A stretch of 6,232 nt of DNA, taken from NCBI GenBank assembly GCA_900321365.1, contig ONVT01000261.1, positions 1 through 6,232 of the forward strand, given 5' to 3'. The position numbers and the translations under genes are program-made. This document shows positions 1 through 6,232 of this stretch, in pieces. The notes beneath the pieces were generated by a model. The model was not told the origin of the DNA. It searched no databases and saw nothing but the letters and a program-made list of their open reading frames with translations. This stretch comes from an uncultured Eubacteriales bacterium. Its GTDB lineage: Bacteria > Bacillota_A > Clostridia > Lachnospirales > Lachnospiraceae. Each line of letters opens with the position of its first letter. Within the stretch, counting starts at the first letter, position 1.

Positions 1-2
1 GC

Positions 3-380
3 ACGCTTCCCGAAGGGTATGAGACGATGCTGGACAGCCGCCTTGTTCTGTCTCAGGGACAGAAGCAGCAGATCTCCATTGCACGGGCGATGATCGCTGA
101 CCGGCCTATGGTGATCCTGGACGAAGCGACCAGCTCCATCGATACCCGTACAGAGCAGAAGATCCAGCAGGCCATGGATCAGCTGATGGAGGGGAGAACC
201 AGCTTTGTGATTGCCCACCGGCTCTCTACGATCAGGAACGCGGACACGATCCTGGTTCTGAAGGATGGTGACGTGATCGAGAGCGGAAGTCACGAGGAAT
301 TGCTGGCAAAGAACGGATTCTACAGCGAGCTTTATTACAGCCAGTTCTACAGCCCGGTATCGGCCGCCTCCGGTGGCTGA
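3..380 (+). CDS. ABC exporter ATP-binding protein, C-terminal part (5' truncated by window)
   Basis: This is the last 125 residues of an ABC-type ATPase. The frame is open from base 3 and begins upstream of the window; the Met at base 27 is internal. Bases 3-47 encode a stretch of the type that precedes the signature loop in exporter ATPases (Leu-Pro-Glu-Gly-Tyr). The signature motif LSQGQ is at 48-62, followed by ISIARAM. Walker B with its catalytic Glu is VILDEA at 111-128, the D-loop SSID follows at 132-143, and the H-loop His is in IAHRLST near 216-218. The order and spacing fit the nucleotide-binding domain of an exporter, usually fused to a six-helix membrane domain, but that half is not visible. 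It ends 39 bases before the condensation gene with no terminator between them, so co-transcription and export of the cluster product are likely. The substrate cannot be read from this part. Confidence 0.93.
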   Translation, partial: TLPEGYETMLDSRLVLSQGQKQQISIARAMIADRPMVILDEATSSIDTRTEQKIQQAMDQLMEGRTSFVIAHRLSTIRNADTILVLKDGDVIESGSHEELLAKNGFYSELYYSQFYSPVSAASGG

Positions 381-419
381 GTACCTTTATAAACAGGGTA
401 TATAGAAGAAAGGGACTAT

Positions 420-1811
420 ATGGACAGCACTAAATCCAGCCATCAGCCGGGACTCAATCTGCTTCAGGAAGGCATATCGGAAAGAATTGCAGAGCATTTC
501 CGGGAAAAAACAAAGAACAGGACAGGAACAGGAAACCTGGCTGAGGCCGAATGGAAAAGCCGCAGCTATCCTCTTATGGAAATCCAGAAGAAATACCTGA
601 AAGAGATGGAACGGGAGGAAGGGAAGCTCAGCGCACGTCTGGCCCAGCTGATCGAATTCCCTTTGTCTGCTGATTCCGCCAGGATATGTGACGCGGTTCA
701 GAAGATGATACAGAACAGACCTGCTTTCGGGACAGTCTTTTTCCGGGATGAAAACGGAGTCGTCCGACAGAGATATGATGCCACGCAGCTGCCTGAGGTT
801 CGCGTCGAGAGGATGAGAGAAGAGGAGTTTTCCCACATCAAAGACGGACTGCTGAAGCCGTTTGTCCCTTATGAGAGGAGCTTCGGTTTTGCAAGAGTTT
901 TTGAAACCGAAAAGAGGATCCTGCTGCTGCTGGGAATGTCCCACGCCATGATGGACGGGACGGGTGCACGGTTGTGTATGGACGATCTGGTCAACGCGTA
1001 TCAGGGGATCGAACTGACGCCTGATACCTACTATGCATATCTGACATTGTATAAGAGACGTCTGCACAGCCGGGAATATGAAGCAGCAAAGGAATATTAT
1101 GTCCGGAAGTATGGTTCCACACACTGGCTTCGCTGCCTGCCGGGGGACCTTGACGGGGAGGATCACGAAAGGGTGTTTTTCTTCCGGCCGCTGCGCTATA
1201 CGGACGAACAGCTTGCCGACATGCGCAGAAAGCATTCGGTAGGCCGGAATGTTTTTTTTGCTGCCGTCATTCTCCTCAGCGTGGCGAAGTTTGCTTCACG
1301 AAAGGCCGTTCTGATGAACTGGACAGATCAGAACCGCAGGGATAAAACTGCTGAAGCGGCAGTGGGGGTTGTCATGGCGCGTCTGCCGTATGGAATTGTC
1401 CTGGACGATGTCTCAACGCTTGCTGACGTATACATTGATCTGAGGAAACAGACGCTGATGGGGATTGCAAACAGCGCTTATGAGTGGGTTTCCCTCACCG
1501 AAACAGATCTTTCGGATGAGTCGATGTCCTATGTGTATCAGCCCAGGAACGTATTGGGCGATATAGATATCACTGCTCTGGGAGCTCATTTTATAGAAGG
1601 TGCCATTCCTAATCCGGCGACGGCCCGGAAGCTCGCGTTTATGATCTACGAAGACGACAAAAAAACGAACGGATTTATCAGCTATATGAAGGGCTTCTAT
1701 TCGGAAGAGTATATCGCTCGCCTGTACCGCTGCTTTGAGGAAACCCTGGATGAGTTCATGAAGACAGAAGATCCGGGAAAGTTTTCGATCAGAAGTTATT
1801 ATTCGAGGTAA
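420..1811 (+). CDS. Stand-alone NRPS-type condensation domain protein
   Basis: This 463-residue protein consists almost entirely of one condensation-type acyltransferase domain. Such domains join a carrier-bound acyl donor to an amine or hydroxyl acceptor in the cytoplasm. The domain runs from about residue 49 (a C1-like YPLMEIQKKYL) to about 455. The active-site motif is SHAMMDG at 174-180: the catalytic second His (H175), D179 and G180 are present, but the usual first His is Ser. A C4-like YYAYLTLYKRR lies near residue 204, an NWTDQNRR segment near 300 matches the lobe-bridging region, and VGVVMARLP near 315-323 matches a degenerate C5. No A or T domain, signal peptide or membrane helix is visible. 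The start is supported by GAAAGGGA at 408-415, four bases upstream. About 48 polar N-terminal residues precede the domain. It probably works with the A-T-C protein at 3139-6096. An O-acyltransferase of the same superfamily (PapA-like) is an alternative. Confidence 0.85.
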   Translation: MDSTKSSHQPGLNLLQEGISERIAEHFREKTKNRTGTGNLAEAEWKSRSYPLMEIQKKYLKEMEREEGKLSARLAQLIEFPLSADSARICDAVQKMIQNRPAFGTVFFRDENGVVRQRYDATQLPEVRVERMREEEFSHIKDGLLKPFVPYERSFGFARVFETEKRILLLLGMSHAMMDGTGARLCMDDLVNAYQGIELTPDTYYAYLTLYKRRLHSREYEAAKEYYVRKYGSTHWLRCLPGDLDGEDHERVFFFRPLRYTDEQLADMRRKHSVGRNVFFAAVILLSVAKFASRKAVLMNWTDQNRRDKTAEAAVGVVMARLPYGIVLDDVSTLADVYIDLRKQTLMGIANSAYEWVSLTETDLSDESMSYVYQPRNVLGDIDITALGAHFIEGAIPNPATARKLAFMIYEDDKKTNGFISYMKGFYSEEYIARLYRCFEETLDEFMKTEDPGKFSIRSYYSR

Positions 1812-1831
1812 TGACTGACATGTTGTGCAGG

Positions 1832-1861
1832 CCGGATTGAATCAGATATATACGGGCGTTT
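1832..1861 (+). repeat. 30-nt direct repeat, copy 1
   Basis: The first 19 bases, ccggattgaatcagatata, are identical to the second copy at 1921. Over 30 bases the copies differ at three positions (27 of 30 match). The homology stops abruptly on the left. The copy begins 20 bases after the stop codon of the condensation gene. Confidence 0.9.
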
Positions 1862-1869
1862 ATTGAGCT

Positions 1870-1912
1870 GAAAACCGTTAGCGAATGCCGAAGGCATGAG
1901 GTTACGGTTTTC
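1870..1912 (+). repeat. Imperfect palindrome/hairpin between the direct repeats
   Basis: GAAAACCGT at 1870-1878 pairs perfectly with ACGGTTTTC at 1904-1912 (9 bp). Inside it ATGCC at 1885-1889 pairs with GGCAT at 1893-1897 around a GAA loop. The inner and outer stems are separated by mismatched bases. The only T-run lies in the outer stem and not after it, so this is not a typical intrinsic terminator. A REP- or MITE-like intergenic element, or an mRNA processing or stability structure, are possible. Confidence 0.7.
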
Positions 1913-1920
1913 GCAACCGA

Positions 1921-1950
1921 CCGGATTGAATCAGATATAAACGAGCGCTT
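1921..1950 (+). repeat. 30-nt direct repeat, copy 2
   Basis: This is the second copy of the repeat at 1832-1861, with an 89-base offset between copies. It differs by T to A, G to A and T to C at the 20th, 24th and 28th positions. It ends five bases before the ribosome binding site of the glycosyltransferase gene, so any factor or structure acting here would lie in that gene's immediate leader. Confidence 0.9.
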
Positions 1951-1954
1951 GTAG

Positions 1955-1965
1955 AGGAGGAGGAG
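1955..1965 (+). promoter_or_regulatory. Very strong, tandem-register ribosome binding site
   Basis: AGGAGGAGGAG contains overlapping anti-16S matches (AGGAGG in two registers) and ends eight bases before the ATG at 1974. It fixes the glycosyltransferase start and is clearly stronger than the sites before the two NRPS genes. This suggests high translation of the middle gene. Confidence 0.85.
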
Positions 1966-1973
1966 AAACCATC

Positions 1974-3077
1974 ATGATCAGGGTATCTGTTATTGTGCCA
2001 ATGTACTGTGCCAAATCTGTTATGGAGCCATGTGTCAGTGCGCTGCTTCGGCAGGGACTGGAGGAGATGGAGATTATTCTCGTGGATGACTGTTCCGCGG
2101 ATGATACCTTTGAATATGCCTGCAGAATGTATCAGGACAATCCGAAGATCCGGGTTCTGCAGGCGGTGCAGAACGGGGGGCCTGGCCTTGCCAGAAACAG
2201 GGGCCTGGAGGAGGCTGAGGGAGAATATGTCTGCTTCTGCGATATTGATGACTGCTACCGGGATAACGCTGTCAGAACCATGTATGAGGAAGCTGTCCGC
2301 TTTCACGCCGATGTCTATGCGACTACAGAGGTTTACATGACAGTGGTGAAGTCCCTGCCGGATGATCTGTCCACCATTCCGGAAGAGAACCTGCTTCGGT
2401 TCGGGTTTGTGCCGCCTCAGACGGCACTGGACGAGGAGACCCCCGATTTTGCAGGGGATATGAAAAGCCGTATGGATGGCTGGCTGAACCATCTCTATCA
2501 CTGGAGCAGCATTGGGAAGCTGTACAGAAGAGCATTCTTAAGCGAGCATAAGATCCGCTTCCAGAACCTCAGGATCGCGGAGGATCAGCTCTTTGTGCTG
2601 GACAATCTGATACACGCGGATGTATATGTATCGCAGAATAAGTGCCTGTATATCATGCGGACGGGGCTCGTCGATTCGATCACAAGAGGGAAGAAGACGC
2701 CAAGAGTCTTTGTCAGCGCCCTTCAGTCCCTGTTTGAGTCCCTGGAATGCATGGACCATGTATTTCGAGACGTTCCCTTCTTTGAGGAGCATCCGGAATA
2801 CAGGCAGAAGCTTACGGATCTTCAGGTGGATATTATTGAAACGAAGTTCTGCATTCCGAAATACCAGGAGTTCGGGAGAGAACTCCTCTCAAAGGATGAG
2901 GAGGTTGGCAAAGTGTTTACCCGATACTTTGGCAGCGCGGGAGATTTTGTCGAGAAGACCCTGTTCGACAGCTATGACCAGAAACCTGCAGTGGAGTCCA
3001 GCCACTATGATGGAGACGGGCTTTATGAGAAGCTGAAGCAGTGCAGGGAAGCATCCCCGTACCTTTGTGCCAGGTAG
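1974..3077 (+). CDS. Family 2 (GT-A) glycosyltransferase
   Basis: This 367-residue protein should transfer a sugar from a nucleotide-sugar donor to an acceptor. The N-terminal GT-A domain begins at once with VSVIVPMY (residues 4-11), then ILVDDCSADDT (35-45) for nucleotide binding, the QNGGPGLARNRG segment (66-77), and the metal-binding DXD-type motif CDIDD at 89-93. E203-D204 in AEDQLF matches the catalytic base region of GT2 enzymes. The last 120 or so residues look helical and charged and resemble nothing I can name. No membrane helix or signal peptide is visible, so it is probably cytosolic or membrane-peripheral. The start is set by the strong upstream ribosome binding site. Its place between a free C protein and an NRPS suggests that it glycosylates the product or makes a sugar-containing acceptor. 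Donor and acceptor cannot be predicted; a cell-surface glycan role is the main alternative. Confidence 0.9.
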   Translation: MIRVSVIVPMYCAKSVMEPCVSALLRQGLEEMEIILVDDCSADDTFEYACRMYQDNPKIRVLQAVQNGGPGLARNRGLEEAEGEYVCFCDIDDCYRDNAVRTMYEEAVRFHADVYATTEVYMTVVKSLPDDLSTIPEENLLRFGFVPPQTALDEETPDFAGDMKSRMDGWLNHLYHWSSIGKLYRRAFLSEHKIRFQNLRIAEDQLFVLDNLIHADVYVSQNKCLYIMRTGLVDSITRGKKTPRVFVSALQSLFESLECMDHVFRDVPFFEEHPEYRQKLTDLQVDIIETKFCIPKYQEFGRELLSKDEEVGKVFTRYFGSAGDFVEKTLFDSYDQKPAVESSHYDGDGLYEKLKQCREASPYLCAR

Positions 3078-3124
3078 ATGCCGAAGGGCTGACGAAGTCC
3101 TGACAGGAAAAGGGGTTAAGAGAA

Positions 3125-3132
3125 GAAGGGAG
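3125..3132 (+). promoter_or_regulatory. Ribosome binding site deciding the NRPS start
   Basis: GAAGGGAG lies six bases before the ATG at 3139. The same frame is open from a GTG at 3067, which overlaps the end of the glycosyltransferase gene by 11 bases. That region encodes an Arg/Lys-rich stretch unlike an adenylation N-terminus, so 3139 is preferred. Confidence 0.75.
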
Positions 3133-3138
3133 CCTGGC

Positions 3139-6096
3139 ATGAGTCTTACATCACTGCTGGCAGATGTTATGAAGAAATACGCTCCCTGCCCTGCGATCAC
3201 AGACCAGGATGGGAAAAGGACTGTGTCCTACAAAGAGCTGGATGTGCTCTGCGAACGGGCAGCGGCGAAGCTGCTTCATCTGGGTGTACGCAGGGGGGAG
3301 AGTGTCGCCGTCAACATGGACAGGAGAATGGAATACATTGCCGCGGAGCTGGCGGTTCTCAGGATCGGGGCAGTCGTGATTCCATTGATCCCTGATTACC
3401 CCAAAGACCGGGTGGGGTACATTACAGAGGATGCGGATGTTAAGATGGTCATTGACGAAGGCTTCTTCCGGAAACTTCCGGAGGAAGAAGATGCCGCTGC
3501 CCTGCCCTGGAGAGACTTTCCGGAAGACACGAAGGAATTCATCTTTTATACCTCCGGTTCCACAGGAAAGCCTAAGGGCATCATCTACCGGGACCGGGCA
3601 ATCGTACAGGGACTTTACCGGAATCTTGAGATGGGCTTCAGGGATGTAACCCCTTACATCTACGCTGCGATGGCCACAATGACATTCACCGCATCCATCG
3701 TGGACTATTACCGGAGTTTTCTGCTGGGCGGCCATGTGCATCTGCTCTCCGACGAGGTCCGGTCGGATGTGGAAAAACTGGAGGAGTACTATAAAAATGC
3801 GAAGATCTCAGTGGCTTACATGCCGCCCAGACTGCTGAAGCAGTATCAGAACCGGGACAAAGACTTAAGGCTGGTCTTTACGGCGAGTGAGAAGGTTACG
3901 GAAATCTATTTCCCCGAATTCACAACGCTGAATGAGCTTGGTATGACAGAGAGCATGTGCGCCTACTGCGTTTTTCTCATCGACCGTAAATACGAGAATA
4001 CGCCGGTCGGGAAACCCGTGGGAGATGTGACGATCCGTCTTCTTGATGAGAACGGGCAGGAGGTTCCCCCGGGCGAAGACGGCATCATTGTCGCGACAGG
4101 AACCTTTCCATATGAGTATAACAACCTGCCGGAGGAGACCGCGAAAACCTTTCATCCAGAGCCGGATGGCCGGGTGTCGATCTATACCGGCGACATCGGC
4201 AGAATGCTTCCGGACGGCAATCTGCTCTATGTAAACCGCTCTGACTGGATGATGAAAATCCATGGTCAGCGGGTAGAGCCGGGGGAGATCGAGAGCGCAA
4301 TGAAGACGGTTCCGGGGATCACGGACGCGATTGCGAAAGCTTTTGAACAGGAGGATGGAACCATGCTTCTGTGTGGCTTTTACACCGTTTCCGCGCCTGT
4401 GGACAAAGAAACGGTCCGTGAATCTCTGACCCGGAAGCTCCCTCATTATATGATTCCTTCCGTGCTGGTTCAGATGGAGAGTTTCCCGGTCAATGCCAAC
4501 GGGAAGACAGACAGGAAAGCTATCCAGTGTCCGGATCTCTCAGAGCAGATGATGCGCTATGAAAAGCCTGCAGGGCCTGAGGAAAGCGCTTTGGCTGAAG
4601 CCATGGAGAAACTCCTCCGTCTGCCGCGGGTCGGCAGAAATGACAACTTCCTGGAGCTTGGCGGAAACTCCATGAATGCGCACCTGCTGGCACAGACATG
4701 CAAGGTTGAAGGAGTGACGCCTCAACTCATCATGAAGGGAAAAACGCCGGCGGGAATTGCGCAGCTTCTCACAAGGCAGGATCTGCGCCCGCAGATCATG
4801 TCCCATGTCGGGAAGATGCAGCGTTACCCGATCTCTCTGGCCCAGCATTATCAGTATGATGTCTGTGCTTGTCTTGGGAAGAACATGAACCTCTATGACA
4901 TGATCCTTTACTATGAGCTGGACGATGACCTGGATACGGAGTGTCTGAGGGAAGCGATTGAACAGACCGTCCTGGAGTTTCCCATTTACAGGGCGCGGAT
5001 CAATATCCGGGAAAAATGGATGGAGATCGATCCTCCTTTCCGGGTTCGGGACATTTCCTTCTCGGAGGAAGAATTCCGGGTCTTCCGCAGGGGCCGTCTG
5101 AAGGAAAAGAGAGACTTTACCGGAGATCCCCGGAAGGATGCACCTCTTTTTGACGCGGCGATTATCCGCGAGGGCGGCAGGAAATTCCTGTTCCTCGATG
5201 TTTGCCACATCATCTACGACGGAACCGGCATGAAGCTGTTCATGGATACCGTTTCCGCCAAAATGGAGCATGCAGAGGGTCCTGTTGAGACATACTCTCT
5301 GTTCGACCTGGCATGCTTTGAGCAGAGTATCCGGGATACGCCATTTTTCCGGAAAGCATGGGAATTCTATGACAGCTATTATCAGGGACTGAACCAGGAA
5401 CTGGGTATCTTCAGGGAAGAAACCGGCAGCGATCTTCGTGTCAGCAGGAAGCTTATGGCGGAGACTGAAAAGGATGACCTGGATCGCTTTCTGAAGAAAA
5501 TGGGCGTCTCCATCCTGACGCTGTTTCAGGGTGCGCTGGAGCTGACAGTCAGGAAACTGACAGACCGGACAGATTTCGCCTATATGAATATCTATGACGG
5601 TCGGGTCTTTGCGGGGCTGGAGAATACGCAGGGGGTCCTGGCCAAAGCGGTTTTTGTCCGCTCCTCGGCAGATCCGGAGATGACGGTCAGGGAATACCTT
5701 TCCGGGATTCAGGACAGTTACCAGAACCTGGTCTATTATGATGTGGTGGATACGCCGGAGCTGATCCGGAAACATCCGCATATCCGCTCGGGGATCTGCC
5801 TGAATTTCCGAACGAAGCCGGAAGCTCAAAGCCTGAATGGAAAGCCGCTGAGGTGGAACGAAGAGTATGTTCAGGAACTCCTCGAGGCGCATAAGGCCTT
5901 TACGGTATTCGATCTCAGCATTGACAATACTCCGGATGGAAAGGAGCATTTCGGCCGGATCGTCTCAGCGAAGGCATCTTCCAAGTTTGTGGATGCGTTT
6001 TTGTCAGTCTATGACAGGATGCTGGTAAAGCTGATGGAGGCGGAAAGACTGGAACAGATCCTTTCTGAACCCGGGGACGATTGTTCCGATGGCTAA
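3139..6096 (+). CDS. NRPS, adenylation-thiolation-condensation (A-T-C)
   Basis: This 985-residue synthetase has three domains and no release domain. Adenylation, about 1-465: A1 VSYKEL (29-34), A2 LRIGAVVIPL (74-83), A3 YTSGSTGKPKG (137-147), A5 NELGMTE (265-271), A7 YTGD with D352, A8 KIHGQRVEPGEIE (373-385), and A10 NGKTDR with catalytic K456. Thiolation, about 475-545: LGGNS with Ser511 as the phosphopantetheine site. Condensation, about 560-975: C1-like YPISLAQHYQY from 563 and active site CHIIYDG (689-695), with H690 and D694 kept but the first His replaced by Cys; R841 may be the C5 Arg. By eye alignment to GrsA, the pocket residues are T184, A185, V188, R231, F247, A249, E266, C274, A275 and K456. 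The usual amine-binding Asp is thus Thr, so the substrate may not be an ordinary alpha-amino acid. It follows the glycosyltransferase by 61 bases and precedes a terminator. A phosphopantetheinyl transferase must be supplied from elsewhere. Confidence 0.95.
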   Translation: MSLTSLLADVMKKYAPCPAITDQDGKRTVSYKELDVLCERAAAKLLHLGVRRGESVAVNMDRRMEYIAAELAVLRIGAVVIPLIPDYPKDRVGYITEDADVKMVIDEGFFRKLPEEEDAAALPWRDFPEDTKEFIFYTSGSTGKPKGIIYRDRAIVQGLYRNLEMGFRDVTPYIYAAMATMTFTASIVDYYRSFLLGGHVHLLSDEVRSDVEKLEEYYKNAKISVAYMPPRLLKQYQNRDKDLRLVFTASEKVTEIYFPEFTTLNELGMTESMCAYCVFLIDRKYENTPVGKPVGDVTIRLLDENGQEVPPGEDGIIVATGTFPYEYNNLPEETAKTFHPEPDGRVSIYTGDIGRMLPDGNLLYVNRSDWMMKIHGQRVEPGEIESAMKTVPGITDAIAKAFEQEDGTMLLCGFYTVSAPVDKETVRESLTRKLPHYMIPSVLVQMESFPVNANGKTDRKAIQCPDLSEQMMRYEKPAGPEESALAEAMEKLLRLPRVGRNDNFLELGGNSMNAHLLAQTCKVEGVTPQLIMKGKTPAGIAQLLTRQDLRPQIMSHVGKMQRYPISLAQHYQYDVCACLGKNMNLYDMILYYELDDDLDTECLREAIEQTVLEFPIYRARINIREKWMEIDPPFRVRDISFSEEEFRVFRRGRLKEKRDFTGDPRKDAPLFDAAIIREGGRKFLFLDVCHIIYDGTGMKLFMDTVSAKMEHAEGPVETYSLFDLACFEQSIRDTPFFRKAWEFYDSYYQGLNQELGIFREETGSDLRVSRKLMAETEKDDLDRFLKKMGVSILTLFQGALELTVRKLTDRTDFAYMNIYDGRVFAGLENTQGVLAKAVFVRSSADPEMTVREYLSGIQDSYQNLVYYDVVDTPELIRKHPHIRSGICLNFRTKPEAQSLNGKPLRWNEEYVQELLEAHKAFTVFDLSIDNTPDGKEHFGRIVSAKASSKFVDAFLSVYDRMLVKLMEAERLEQILSEPGDDCSDG

Positions 6097-6145
6097 GGAC
6101 CTGTACATAAATAACTAATACATCTTGCTTGTCTTTTCCTCCGAT

Positions 6146-6203
6146 TGTACCAGGCAAAAAAACCTTACATAGCCCGCTATGCGCGGCTTTTTTGCCTGGC
6201 ACA
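6146..6203. repeat. Long inverted repeat enclosing the terminator
   Basis: Arms 6150-6161 and 6188-6199 (CCAGGC plus six A against six T plus GCCTGG) pair perfectly over 12 bp. They extend outward by three further pairs after one mismatch (6149 with 6200). The arms enclose the terminator hairpin and share its T-run, so the two folds compete for the same bases. Confidence 0.8.
6171..6193 (+). terminator. Intrinsic (Rho-independent) terminator
   Basis: AGCCCGC at 6171-6177 pairs with GCG-C-GGCT at 6181-6188 around a TAT loop, with one bulged C at 6184. A run of six T at 6188-6193 follows. It lies 74 bases after the NRPS stop codon and most likely ends the operon. Confidence 0.85.
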
Positions 6204-6232
6204 CTCGAAGGAAAATCCTGCGCAATCTGTAC

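Larger units (their letters stand above)
1812..1973. other. Intergenic spacer carrying a repeat/hairpin element
   Basis: This 162-base stretch is the only sizeable gap inside the operon. It holds two copies of a 30-nt direct repeat flanking a hairpin, and the glycosyltransferase ribosome binding site at its right end. I see no credible ORF. The AT-rich end of each repeat copy (TATATA at 1847-1852, TATAAA at 1936-1941) could act as a -10 box. Neither has a good -35 box at proper spacing, so no promoter is called. Confidence 0.7.

Noticed and set aside
381..419. Promoter between the ABC and condensation genes (TATAAA, TATATA)
   Set aside because: The gap is 39 bases, no -35 box sits at suitable spacing, and there is no terminator upstream, so simple co-transcription explains it better.
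387..1235. Open frame of 282 codons on the minus strand
   Set aside because: It is antisense to the condensation gene, shows no known motif and lacks an independent gene context.
1829..1950. CRISPR-like repeat-spacer layout
   Set aside because: There are only two imperfect copies, the interval is filled by a hairpin, and no cas genes are present.
1902..2501. Minus-strand open frame overlapping the spacer and the GT gene
   Set aside because: It covers the GT-A motifs on the opposite strand and runs into the repeat region. Its translation is His/Arg-rich and unlike a real protein.
3078..3087. ATGCCGAAGG in the GT-NRPS gap, also found in the hairpin at 1885-1894
   Set aside because: Ten shared bases without a matching stem or flanks are too few to call a second copy of the element; chance is likely.
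4540..5949. Long open frame of 469 codons on the minus strand
   Set aside because: It lies wholly inside the T and C domain coding region of the NRPS, which has clear motifs on the + strand. Its translation shows no recognisable domain, so it is an antisense shadow.
5915..6202. Minus-strand open frame of 95 codons at the right end
   Set aside because: It begins inside the terminator inverted repeat and runs into the antisense of the NRPS 3' end. No motif supports it.

Overview
The window looks like part of a chromosome or accessory region of a Gram-positive, Clostridia-type bacterium, perhaps a gut Lachnospiraceae member. This is an inference from three things: purine-rich Shine-Dalgarno sites at short spacing, a roughly balanced GC content by eye, and the gene style. 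No rRNA, tRNA or other taxonomic marker is present. All convincing genes lie on the + strand, and they read as one compact biosynthetic operon.

Layout. (1) 3-380 is the C-terminal end of an ABC exporter ATPase, cut by the left edge of the window. (2) 420-1811 is a stand-alone condensation (C) domain protein of the nonribosomal peptide synthetase (NRPS) superfamily. (3) 1812-1973 is a non-coding spacer with a 30-nt near-perfect direct repeat flanking a hairpin. (4) 1974-3077 is a family 2 (GT-A fold) glycosyltransferase with a very strong ribosome binding site. (5) 3139-6096 is a 985-residue NRPS with domain order adenylation-thiolation-condensation (A-T-C) and no thioesterase or reductase. 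(6) 6097-6232 is an intergenic tail holding an intrinsic terminator that probably ends the operon.

How the genes may work together. The A domain should activate one carboxylic acid as its adenylate and load it on the phosphopantetheine arm of the single T domain. The fused C domain and the free-standing C protein then offer two condensation or acyl-transfer steps, although only one carrier protein is visible. The glycosyltransferase gene sits between the two NRPS parts, which suggests the product is glycosylated or that an NRPS-derived acyl group is placed on a sugar or glycolipid. The exporter would move the product out of the cell. The pathway is inference; the domain calls rest on clear motifs.

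The most interesting points are the adenylation pocket, which has Thr where amino-acid-activating enzymes carry the amine-binding Asp; the two-C, one-A, one-T composition ending in a C domain; a first-His substitution in both C-domain active-site motifs; and the repeat/hairpin element in the middle of the operon.
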